NCBI GenBank assembly: GCA_003972845.1
Contig: QOAV01000039.1
Coordinates: 1 to 17,342, forward strand
DNA: 17,342 nucleotides
Source: Gammaproteobacteria bacterium
GTDB taxonomy: Bacteria > Pseudomonadota > Gammaproteobacteria > QOAV01
Direction: 5' to 3'
Part shown: positions 7,937 through 15,312 of the stretch, piece after piece
Layout of the letters: the number at the start of each line of letters is the position of its first letter
Numbering within the stretch: the stretch's first letter is position 1
Made by a program: the position numbers and the translations under genes
Notes under the pieces: model-generated
Told to the model about the DNA's origin: nothing
Databases searched by the model: none
What the model saw: only the letters and a program-made list of their open reading frames with translations

Positions 7937-7950
7937 TGGGATCTATCCCA
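7937..7950. promoter_or_regulatory. Inverted repeat between the CRP-like and FNR-like sites
   Basis: TGGGAT-CT-ATCCCA is a perfect six-base inverted repeat. Its centre is 22 bases (about two helical turns) from the CRP-like centre, so both could lie on the same DNA face. I do not recognise the operator type. Confidence 0.4.
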
Positions 7951-7983
7951 GCGTCCAGGCTACATGGTAGGCTATAATCTGTC

Positions 7984-7997
7984 TTGATGTAAATCAA
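7984..7997. promoter_or_regulatory. Perfect FNR/ANR-type binding site
   Basis: TTGAT-GTAA-ATCAA matches the FNR/ANR consensus TTGAT-N4-ATCAA exactly. Its centre (7990.5) is 41.5 bases before 8032, where the -10-like TATGAA at 8020-8025 would start the DksA-like transcript, so activation under low oxygen is plausible. A plus-strand TATAAT also exists at 7973-7978; a start from it would fall at about 7985, on the palindrome, which would mean repression instead. Confidence 0.75.
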
Positions 7998-8019
7998 TGA
8001 TGGAAATATTTATACGTTT

Positions 8020-8025
8020 TATGAA
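8020..8025 (+). promoter_or_regulatory. Candidate -10 element for the DksA-like gene
   Basis: TATGAA at 8020-8025 is a moderate -10 match. It is proposed mainly because it puts the start at about 8032, exactly at class II distance from the FNR-type site. TATACT at 8056-8061 is another possible -10. Confidence 0.35.
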
Positions 8026-8050
8026 TGAAATTCAGGGAAATCGGGGGGTT

Positions 8051-8073
8051 ACGTCTATACTATATACAGACGT
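8051..8073 (+). promoter_or_regulatory. Hairpin or operator in the leader of the DksA-like gene
   Basis: ACGTCT at 8051-8056 pairs perfectly with AGACGT at 8068-8073. After one A-C mismatch two more pairs form (TA/TA), leaving a small loop. It lies 32 bases before ATG 8106. It could be an RNA hairpin in the leader or a protein-binding dyad; TATACT inside it resembles a -10 box. Confidence 0.45.
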
Positions 8074-8105
8074 CTTTCGAATCCGGCAGCTCAGGAGCAA
8101 CAGCC

Positions 8106-8426
8106 ATGCACTCATCCCAGCGTAAAAAACTTGAATCCCTGAAACAGGAAATCAAACGCCGTGTGGAGAAAGCAAAACAAGACTTCACGTCGTTGCACAG
8201 CGCCGACTGGTCCGAACAGGTAACGGAAAGAGAGAACGAAGAGGTGCTGGAAGCCCTGATCAACGAGGGTGAAGAAGAGCTGGCCCAGATCGCCCAGGCG
8301 CTGGGACGAATGGATGAGGGTAATTATGGAATATGCGCCAGTTGCAGCGAGCCGATCAATCCGGAGCGTCTGCAAGCTCTGCCATATACTTCTTTGTGCA
8401 TTCGCTGCGCCAGCGAGAAGAGCTGA
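8106..8426 (+). CDS. Small DksA/TraR-family zinc-finger regulator
   Basis: This 106-residue protein has a helical coiled-coil N-terminal half (about 1-70) and a C4 zinc finger, Cys77-x2-Cys80-x17-Cys98-x2-Cys101 (GICASC ... SLCIRC), the hallmark of DksA/TraR proteins that enter the RNA polymerase secondary channel. It is shorter than DksA (about 150 residues) and resembles stand-alone members of about 105-110 residues. The acidic tip of DksA is only loosely matched (SADWSEQVTEREN). All four cysteines are kept, unlike DksA2 types. ATG 8106 is preceded by CAGGAG at about 8091-8096; an in-frame ATG at 8025 would start inside the promoter region and is rejected. Predicted control is by the FNR-type site upstream. 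Confidence 0.9.
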   Translation: MHSSQRKKLESLKQEIKRRVEKAKQDFTSLHSADWSEQVTERENEEVLEALINEGEEELAQIAQALGRMDEGNYGICASCSEPINPERLQALPYTSLCIRCASEKS

Positions 8427-8444
8427 TCGTGCTGTAGCGCCTCT

Positions 8445-8822
8445 TTAGTGTAGTTGCCCCGGTACATAACAGGTGAAGCGCGGTATTTCGGCGTCAAACC
8501 GCACGCCATCATCCGCTTCCATCAGGTAAGTGCCGATCATGTTGCCCACTTCGGTGCGAAAATGAGTGCCGCTGGTGTATTGATGTGATTCTCCCGGGGC
8601 CAGATGAGGCTGCTCGCCGACCACCCCCTCTCCGCGCACTTCCTGTACCTGGCCATTGGCGTCAGTGATAACCCAATGTCTTTTCAATAGCTTGACGCCT
8701 GTTGAACCGACATTGGTAATGGTAATCGTGTAGGCAAAGACATAAAGGCTCTGCTCCGGGTCGGATTGCTCCTCAATGTAATGTGTCGCTACCTGCACGT
8801 CGATATCATATTTCTTGCTCAT
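8445..8822 (-). CDS. apaG: ApaG protein
   Basis: ApaG (125 residues, the same length as E. coli ApaG) is a single fibronectin-III-like beta-sandwich domain (DUF525) of unknown biochemical role; mutants in enterobacteria show cobalt resistance and altered magnesium efflux. Diagnostic stretches are YVFAYTITITNVG, LLKRHWVITDANG, the glycine-rich VRGEGVVGEQP, LAPGESHQYTSG and GTYLMEADDG. Elsewhere apaG is often next to rsmA/ksgA and apaH; here it stands alone, convergent with the DksA-like gene and divergent from an unknown gene. ATG 8822 is preceded by a G-rich run (GGGGGCGACC) that could act as a ribosome site. Confidence 0.96.
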   Translation of the reverse strand: MSKKYDIDVQVATHYIEEQSDPEQSLYVFAYTITITNVGSTGVKLLKRHWVITDANGQVQEVRGEGVVGEQPHLAPGESHQYTSGTHFRTEVGNMIGTYLMEADDGVRFDAEIPRFTCYVPGQLH

Positions 8823-8878
8823 TGGTCGCCCCCGTTTTTTATGCCTGCTTCGGGTAAATAATACGACTTTTCCGGTGT

Positions 8879-8899
8879 AACGGGGGAAATATTCCCGTT
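8879..8899. promoter_or_regulatory. Inverted repeat in the apaG / unknown-gene intergenic region
   Basis: AACGGG at 8879-8884 and CCCGTT at 8894-8899 are inverted, and nested within them is GGGAA-ATA-TTCCC at 8884-8896. The two pairings are mutually exclusive. The element lies centrally between two divergent genes (8823-8963), as an operator would. I do not recognise it. Confidence 0.4.
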
Positions 8900-8963
8900 T
8901 GGCCCTTTCTCCGGCCGGTTGAACGGTCTACTGTGGCGATACCCGCATAACAAAACTTAAGGA

Positions 8964-9353
8964 ATGTTTGAACCCATCAGTATACCGTTTGGTTGCGTCA
9001 TGCTGTTCAATGTCGTGGACCTGAAGGATGGCGTCACCGTGTCCGATGTCGAGCTGGCGCTGGGCGAGATGTGCAATGTGGTCAAGGAAAAATACGGCCA
9101 TGACAATGGTGGCTTCATTGCCGGCCAGGTTTTCAAGTACAGTGGTTTCGTCTCGGACGAGGGCTCTTTTGCAGACAATCCAAAGATAAAGCAGGGTGAA
9201 TTAGCCATCGTGACTTACTGGCAGTCATTCGAACAGCACGAAAAATCTCATGCTGACGAAACCTTCAAGAGCAAGTTTGATGCGTTGCTGGAATTCTGTG
9301 ATGAAACCTATGAAGTTGGCTACGAACTGCTCTGGCAGGGTGTGCCGGAATAG
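8964..9353 (+). CDS. Unrecognised small protein, possibly a dimeric alpha/beta-barrel (ABM-like)
   Basis: This is a 129-residue cytosolic protein with no signal peptide or membrane segment. I do not recognise it securely. Its alternation of predicted strand and helix, and the pattern GELAIVTYWQSFEQHEKSH ... FDALLEFCDETYEVGYELLWQG, resemble the ferredoxin-like antibiotic-biosynthesis-monooxygenase fold, in which a helix carries a 'W..F..H..SH' signature. Catalytic function cannot be assigned. ATG 8964 sits right next to TAAGGA, closer than ideal; an in-frame ATG at 9000 (MLFNVVDL) is an alternative but has no ribosome site. It diverges from apaG and converges with the giant gene 51 bases away. 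Codon use resembles its neighbours. Confidence 0.75.
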   Translation: MFEPISIPFGCVMLFNVVDLKDGVTVSDVELALGEMCNVVKEKYGHDNGGFIAGQVFKYSGFVSDEGSFADNPKIKQGELAIVTYWQSFEQHEKSHADETFKSKFDALLEFCDETYEVGYELLWQGVPE

Positions 9354-9354
9354 C

Positions 9355-9368
9355 GGTTTAGGCAAACC
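9355..9368. other. Small hairpin just after the unknown gene
   Basis: GGTTT-AGGC-AAACC begins one base after the TAG at 9351-9353. A looser pair of arms, CGGCCTG (9369-9375) and CAGGCCG (9406-9412), follows in this convergent junction. Neither is followed by a T-run, so terminator function is uncertain. Confidence 0.3.
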
Positions 9369-9404
9369 CGGCCTGACCAATCTGCAGCAGGGGTTCGCCC
9401 GGCT

Positions 9405-12400
9405 TCAGGCCGCCTTGTTGACGCGCGCCCGCGTGTTTCGATAAGGTGCTACGGGGTCGGCGCCGATGGTGCCCACCAAAGACTGCAGATAAGCATCGCT
9501 GCTCACTGCCTCCAGTTTTTTTCTGGCTGCCTCCAGCCGTTCCTTGATGTGCAGTTTGTCCGCCACGTCAGCATGGCTTTCTTTCTCCAGAAATTCACCC
9601 AGATAGGCAATATGGCGCTGCCACAGCTCCATATCACGCTGCTGCTTGATTTCGAGTCGCTCATGATACCAGTCCGACTTCAGCAGGGATTCGCGCGTGA
9701 ACATGGCGCGGAATTCTTCCGAATGGGCATCCATGCCCTGATATTCGCCGGTTGCCATGATGTAGATCAACGCCTGTAGCGGCGGGCAGGCGTCCTCAAT
9801 GCTGCCGTCGTCCAGATAACGTTGCGCAACGCGCTGCTGTGCTTCGACTATATTGCCAATGCCATCGACAAATTCCTCGATACTCTGGGTTTCCGGCTTG
9901 AGCATGGCTTCGTCGAATACTGCGGATGGGTTGTCAAAAATCCGCCCCATGAAATCCGCCACGAACTGCTCGGTAATGCGGAAGCCCAGGCGGCTGGCCA
10001 GCACTGTGCTGCCTTCATATTCAAAATCTTCCAGCATTTCCAGATGGCCGTGGCGCAGCATGTTTTTCGGGTCACGCTCATGTTCCTTAAGCCGCGCCCA
10101 TATTTCCGGTACCAGTAGTGAAATGTCGTGGTCAACGCGGCGTTTCGGCCCCACATAACCGGCGGCACTGGAAAATCCGGCGTAATCAGTGAGTATGAAG
10201 GAAACCAGTGCATTGTTGAGATCAGCTGTCGTACGCAAGGCATTGAATGGCCCCTTGGTGAGTGCGCCCTCGGAACCAGCTCCGGTAGTGGATGGGGATT
10301 TGCCTGTCAGTGAGCAAATGAAATCCATGAACAACTCGGGCAGTTCCTGATAATGAATCGGGTTGAATACCGCTAGCGGGCGGATGCCTTCTTCGCCGGG
10401 GTTATTTCTGCGTCCGGATAATACGGCGTTGACTGGATTGCACACCTGCTCGTCCAGCGGAATACGCCGGTGCAGACGGGTGCCCATTTCGGCCACATAG
10501 CGGTGGAACGGGTACTGCAGGTCGGGGCGCAATTGCAGATAGCGCGGGTTCTTGCTGAATTCGCCGTCGATGACGCGTGGCCAGGCCGATGATACGACGT
10601 AGCAGTTGCCGTCGTCATAGGCTTCCTGCAGCAATTTTTTCATCGGTTCGGTGTAATTCTGGAATGTCGCCACATCCTCAACGATCTCGTTCAGCTTGTC
10701 GCCTTTCAGCGGCTCGTAATTGGCGATGAAATTGCCGGGCTGCGCCATGTCGATCTCGGTTTGCGTGTCGAAGCCGGGAATGATGGCGTCGTCGGGGCGC
10801 TGAAACAGGCGGTATTCGCAGTTGTCCACCAGCTTCACGCTGGGTGAGTGGGAACGTGGTGAATTGTTTGGTAAAACGCCGGCGTTGACGACCACCGATG
10901 CGGTAATGTCGTCTTCCATCTGTACCTTGTCGGCGGCGATAAAATCCTGACGTACTTTGTAAGTCCGCCAGGCGGCGTGATCTTCCAGCCCGACGCGCAG
11001 ATAAGACGCTACCAGCGGTCGGCCGTCGGCTTTCAGTACATGCCCTTCCTGGCCGTTGATTAAATCCACGGAAAAGTGCTCGCACCAGTTTTCACCCCAT
11101 TCCGGGCTGTACATGCGTTTGATGATGAATACCATCGACAGTATGCGGTCGGGAATCGTTTCCAGCCAGGCATTGTATTCATCGGTATTCGCCGGCGATG
11201 GCGTGAGCAACTTGATCACCGATCCCAGACTGCGGTCTTCGCTCAGCGGCTTGCGGCTCGGGTCACGATCCACGTTGGCGAACTCGGGCTTGAGGCGCTT
11301 GCGGTAGTCGCGGTTGAATATATCCTTGACCGCACGCATGTCTTCTTCGAAATCATTGACGAAAATTGAGCCATATATGACTGCGTCATCCAGTGATTTT
11401 GATATTTCCGACTTGCCGCCGCCAGAGACTGTACTGGGCTTGTGGCAGAAAGTCCCTTCCGGATCCGTGCCGATCAGACGCCAACTCGGCGCGCCCGGGT
11501 GTTTCTGCATTTCCACTCTGTAGCCGTTGGGCTGCATGTAGATTTTGTTGGGCTGCAACTTGATGCTTTTCTTCAGGCCCAGCGTGGTGCGCCAGCTCAC
11601 GGTCTGTTTTTCCAGGTTGATTTTGATATCACGCGGGATGTAGATCAGATTCGGGAAACGTTTGTCTATGGCGTGGCCTTCTTCCTGCACCTCAAGAATG
11701 TCGCCAAACAGCTTGATGACTTCCTTCAGGCTGTGCGGGTCCTTGCGGGAGCGGCTGCCGGCACCGTACTCGGTGCCGTGGTTGCGACGAGGAAACGCCA
11801 GGGCACCGCCAGCATGCTCTTCTTCCGCCAGGCCATAAAGATTGGCGGCGTAACTGAGCATGGTTTTAACTTCTTTCTTACAATAACCGTAATAATTATC
11901 TGCCAGTATAGTGACGATCACGCCACGTTTGTCGCGCATGGTGATCTTGAATCCGTTGCCGTCATTGTACAATTCATCCGGATCCTGCCAGCACATGCCG
12001 TCGTGGCGCTGGCGCGGCGTGGCGTCGTCCCAGGCGGGCAGACCCAGCTCTTTCTTGGTCAGCTGCGTCAGGTGTGGCGCCAGAATCACGCAGCCGCTGT
12101 GGCCGGTCCAGTGGTCAGTATCCAGAGCGGCATCGTGTTCCGCCAGATTCGGATTACCGGCGTTGCCGAAAATGCTTTCCACAAAGTCCAGATTGCTGAC
12201 CAGATTGCCGGGCGCGAAAAAGCGGATTTCCATACTTTTCTGCGGTGAGACGCCGGGAATTTCTGGGCAAACCTTGGGGCGTAGCAACAGCGAAACAAAC
12301 ATTTTTGCCGGGTTTTCATTTTTAGCCGAAAAGGGCAGCTGAATCAGCTCGTCTGGCGGCGTCAATGCAGCGTGTAGCAGGCGGGAGACAGTAACGCGCG

Positions 12401-12896
12401 GTACCTCTTTCTTGTCGCCGGGAACCGGCAAGCCACCTTCGGCAATATGGAAAGAACCCTTGGTCGTGCGCCGATCAGACGCCGGATTGTGCAATACACC
12501 CTGCTTCACGCGGTAGGAGTTGATAATGTCCGACTGGAACTCGTCAGTACCGGCCGGTATCGACAATTCGCGTGCCACGCCGTGACGGTCCAGCACCATG
12601 GTGTTGGCAGGCAGTTTTGGTGTTTCCGCCAAATCACAGTCTTTAAGATAAGCGTCTATGAAATCCTGGATGCGCTGATCCGCCGGGCAGAGATAATTCG
12701 ACAGCAGACGGGATTTCTCGCGATAGCTTTGCAGCAGATCAGAGGAAACCGACAAAAAATCATCGTCCGTGCCGGTCAGGGTAATGGGCTGGCCGGAAGA
12801 AGACAGTTTCAGGTTGATATACAATCGAAGGCGGCGGCGTTCTTCCTCGGAATCAATGTCGTGCTGATGCAATCCCAGTGCTTTTTTCAAATCCAC
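9405..12896 (-). CDS. Giant protein, candidate pyrophosphate-type PEP carboxykinase
   Basis: The largest gene here encodes about 1,163 residues without signal peptide or membrane helices. Two glycine-rich kinase-like stretches stand out: CHKPSTVSGGGKSEISKS at about 484-501 and LTGKSPSTTGAGSEGALTKG at about 863-882. Others are HWTGHSGC (about 262-269), DNYYGYCKKE (about 333-342), EWGENWCEHFSVD and VDHDISLLVPEIW. Size and these motifs fit my memory of the PPi-type PEP carboxykinases of Entamoeba and Propionibacterium, which interconvert oxaloacetate plus PPi with PEP, CO2 and Pi. That assignment is recall, not a computed match. I chose GTG 12896, preceded by GAGGTAAGG with good spacing; GTG 12935 would add 13 residues but has no ribosome site. 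No related metabolic gene is adjacent. The alternative is a conserved protein of unknown function. Confidence 0.6.
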   Translation of the reverse strand: MDLKKALGLHQHDIDSEEERRRLRLYINLKLSSSGQPITLTGTDDDFLSVSSDLLQSYREKSRLLSNYLCPADQRIQDFIDAYLKDCDLAETPKLPANTMVLDRHGVARELSIPAGTDEFQSDIINSYRVKQGVLHNPASDRRTTKGSFHIAEGGLPVPGDKKEVPRVTVSRLLHAALTPPDELIQLPFSAKNENPAKMFVSLLLRPKVCPEIPGVSPQKSMEIRFFAPGNLVSNLDFVESIFGNAGNPNLAEHDAALDTDHWTGHSGCVILAPHLTQLTKKELGLPAWDDATPRQRHDGMCWQDPDELYNDGNGFKITMRDKRGVIVTILADNYYGYCKKEVKTMLSYAANLYGLAEEEHAGGALAFPRRNHGTEYGAGSRSRKDPHSLKEVIKLFGDILEVQEEGHAIDKRFPNLIYIPRDIKINLEKQTVSWRTTLGLKKSIKLQPNKIYMQPNGYRVEMQKHPGAPSWRLIGTDPEGTFCHKPSTVSGGGKSEISKSLDDAVIYGSIFVNDFEEDMRAVKDIFNRDYRKRLKPEFANVDRDPSRKPLSEDRSLGSVIKLLTPSPANTDEYNAWLETIPDRILSMVFIIKRMYSPEWGENWCEHFSVDLINGQEGHVLKADGRPLVASYLRVGLEDHAAWRTYKVRQDFIAADKVQMEDDITASVVVNAGVLPNNSPRSHSPSVKLVDNCEYRLFQRPDDAIIPGFDTQTEIDMAQPGNFIANYEPLKGDKLNEIVEDVATFQNYTEPMKKLLQEAYDDGNCYVVSSAWPRVIDGEFSKNPRYLQLRPDLQYPFHRYVAEMGTRLHRRIPLDEQVCNPVNAVLSGRRNNPGEEGIRPLAVFNPIHYQELPELFMDFICSLTGKSPSTTGAGSEGALTKGPFNALRTTADLNNALVSFILTDYAGFSSAAGYVGPKRRVDHDISLLVPEIWARLKEHERDPKNMLRHGHLEMLEDFEYEGSTVLASRLGFRITEQFVADFMGRIFDNPSAVFDEAMLKPETQSIEEFVDGIGNIVEAQQRVAQRYLDDGSIEDACPPLQALIYIMATGEYQGMDAHSEEFRAMFTRESLLKSDWYHERLEIKQQRDMELWQRHIAYLGEFLEKESHADVADKLHIKERLEAARKKLEAVSSDAYLQSLVGTIGADPVAPYRNTRARVNKAA

Positions 12897-12899
12897 TTG

Positions 12900-12908
12900 C
12901 CTTACCTC
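12900..12908 (-). promoter_or_regulatory. Ribosome binding site favouring the shorter start of the giant gene
   Basis: On the minus strand GAGGTAAGG precedes GTG 12896, with GAGG eight bases from the start codon. The alternative GTG at 12935 is preceded by no purine-rich run. Confidence 0.55.
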
Positions 12909-12964
12909 TATGCCTACGTATTTGTCCGGCGCCACATGAGGACATCACTGTGGCGCGCCGGCTA

Positions 12965-12993
12965 CTGCGCTGATGCGCAGCCGACGCATTCTA
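12965..12993 (-). promoter_or_regulatory. Candidate -10 and leader hairpin of the giant gene
   Basis: On the minus strand TAGAAT (12993-12988) is a good -10; at 18 bases upstream only TTCGAA is found as -35, next to a run of nine A residues. Transcription would start near 12981 and at once meet CTGCGC-TGAT-GCGCAG (12980-12965), a perfect six-pair hairpin, leaving a leader of about 85 bases to GTG 12896. Confidence 0.35.
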
Positions 12994-13048
12994 CACGAGG
13001 CGGGTTTTTTTTTCGAATCAGCGGGGATGGTCGGCCAGACAGTACGGG

Positions 13049-13069
13049 CCGGAATCCGCTGGATTCCGG
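13049..13069. terminator. Strong hairpin after the anti-sigma gene
   Basis: CCGGAATCC-GCT-GGATTCCGG is a perfect nine-pair stem with a three-base loop, beginning two bases beyond the stop of the anti-sigma gene in its direction of reading. On the minus strand no T-run follows, so it is not a standard intrinsic terminator; it may stabilise the 3' end of the message or terminate weakly. Confidence 0.45.
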
Positions 13070-13070
13070 T

Positions 13071-13805
13071 TTATAGCCGTACCAGTCCACCAGAATAGTT
13101 GACCGGCCCGGTGGGCTGGTTGGTGGGGGATCCGGTCATGGGCTCGACACTGACGGCAAAGGCCTTGACGTTGTCAAGATGCTTCATCATCTCGGGGTCG
13201 ATCTTGATTTCACGCTTGCCGCTGGTGGGCACCACGCCGACGAACATGCTGTTACCGTCTTTGGTGAGCGCCCACAGTTGCAGTGATTTGTCCTTGATGG
13301 GGATTTCATCCGGCACCACGGAAACCATCACATGGGGCGGCTGCTGATAGCACTGCACCACCCACATCGGGTCTTTTTTCTGGTCATTGACCACCGCCAG
13401 GGCGGCCGGGTGCGACGCCGCGCCGGCCTGAGCGACCTGGCCGGAGGCCGGGTGTGTCCTTGTCTTCAGCGCATCGGTAAGCACCACGGCCATGGCCAGA
13501 CTGGCGGCAACGCCGCCCAGCGCCAGCGTTTTCCACCATGCCAGTCTTTTGCCCAGAACATTTTTCGGCGCTTCGCCGATGGTGCGGGCGCGAATGGTGT
13601 CCCAGCTGGCGGCTGGCGGCTGCACCGGCTCGATCCGGTCGGCCAGGGGTTGCAGGCGATCCTCCCACTTGCGCACTTGCTCGCGCAGCTCGGCGTTAAA
13701 GATCATGTCCCGTTCGATGCGCGCGCGGCTAACGTCATCCAGTGTGCCGAGTACGTACTCGCCCGCGTCCAGCCTGATGTCGTTATTGTCAGTTTCCGCG
13801 TTCAT
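13071..13805 (-). CDS. RskA-like membrane anti-sigma factor
   Basis: This 244-residue protein has an N-terminal cytoplasmic anti-sigma domain with the RskA-type LDAGEYVLGTLDD motif (12-24), one membrane helix at about 93-112 (TLALGGVAASLAMAVVL), and a periplasmic RskA C-terminal domain (LQLWALTKDG, MFVGVVPTSG, AFAVSVEP, then a glycine-rich end NYSGGLVRL). The HxxxCxxC zinc motif of ZAS anti-sigma factors is absent, so direct redox sensing through zinc thiols is unlikely. It would hold the preceding sigma factor inactive at the membrane until a signal, probably with proteolysis, releases it. ATG 13805 has CCGGAAA just before it and lies 10 bases after the sigma stop. The partner assignment rests on adjacency and family. 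Confidence 0.92.
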   Translation of the reverse strand: MNAETDNNDIRLDAGEYVLGTLDDVSRARIERDMIFNAELREQVRKWEDRLQPLADRIEPVQPPAASWDTIRARTIGEAPKNVLGKRLAWWKTLALGGVAASLAMAVVLTDALKTRTHPASGQVAQAGAASHPAALAVVNDQKKDPMWVVQCYQQPPHVMVSVVPDEIPIKDKSLQLWALTKDGNSMFVGVVPTSGKREIKIDPEMMKHLDNVKAFAVSVEPMTGSPTNQPTGPVNYSGGLVRL

Positions 13806-13815
13806 TTTCCGGTAC

Positions 13816-14364
13816 TCATAGGGACAAGCAGTTTTTCAGTTTTTCCAGCCCGCGCCTGACCCAGCTTTTGACCGTGCCCAGCGGCGATTCCACTTTTTCG
13901 CTCAGCTCCTCATGCGTATAACCATACACGAACGAGAGCATGATGCATTCGCGCTGGCCGTCCGGCAATTCATCCAGACAGCGCTGCAATTCTTCCGAAT
14001 CGCCCAGACGCAGGCTGGAAAGCTCCGGGTCCGCATCCGGCGTTTCATCCGCCAGCGTATCCACCGCGTCATCCATGCCGCGCTCCATCTCGCGCTTGTT
14101 GCGCCGGATCAAATCCAGAGCGCGATAGCGCACGATGCTGGTCATCCAGGTGATCGGGCTGCCGCGGTCGCGCGTGAACACGCCTGCGTTGCGCCAGATG
14201 CTGGTATAGGCGTCCTGCAATACTTCCTGTGCCTGACCTTCGTTCTTCATCATACGCAGCGAAACGCCATATAGTTTCGCCGAGGTCAGTTTATACAGCT
14301 TGCTGAAGGCATGTTCATTGCCTTCGGCGACCTGGTACAGTAATTTTTCAACTTGTTCAATCAT
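13816..14364 (-). CDS. ECF-type RNA polymerase sigma factor (SigK-like)
   Basis: This 182-residue sigma-70 family protein has region 2 at about 15-90 (AEGNEHAFSKLYKLT, EVLQDAYTSIWRN, TWMTSIVRYRALDLIRR) and region 4 at about 124-178 (LDELPDGQRECIMLSFVYGYTHEELSEK, given here as LDELPDGQREC then GYTHEELSE, and SPLGTVKSWVRRGLEKL). These are the features of ECF sigma factors that pair with RskA-type anti-sigma factors. It starts at ATG 14364, 12 bases after the hemF stop, with no evident Shine-Dalgarno, so it may be translated by coupling or at a low level. No autoregulatory promoter is obvious in the 12-base gap; it probably shares the hemF message. Target genes cannot be predicted. Confidence 0.95.
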   Translation of the reverse strand: MIEQVEKLLYQVAEGNEHAFSKLYKLTSAKLYGVSLRMMKNEGQAQEVLQDAYTSIWRNAGVFTRDRGSPITWMTSIVRYRALDLIRRNKREMERGMDDAVDTLADETPDADPELSSLRLGDSEELQRCLDELPDGQRECIMLSFVYGYTHEELSEKVESPLGTVKSWVRRGLEKLKNCLSL

Positions 14365-14376
14365 GGGGTTTTATTG

Positions 14377-15312
<936 letters not shown>

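Noticed and set aside
7848..7997. Upstream extension of the hemerythrin frame
   Set aside because: It would translate the ribosome site, the TATAAT and both regulatory palindromes; GTG 7847 has a strong Shine-Dalgarno.
8025..8105. Upstream extension of the DksA-like gene
   Set aside because: It would cover the leader and the palindrome at 8051-8073; ATG 8106 has a ribosome site and fits the family start.
11442..12248. 268-codon plus-strand frame inside the giant gene
   Set aside because: It is antisense to coding sequence with strong motifs; long antisense frames are common in GC-rich genes.
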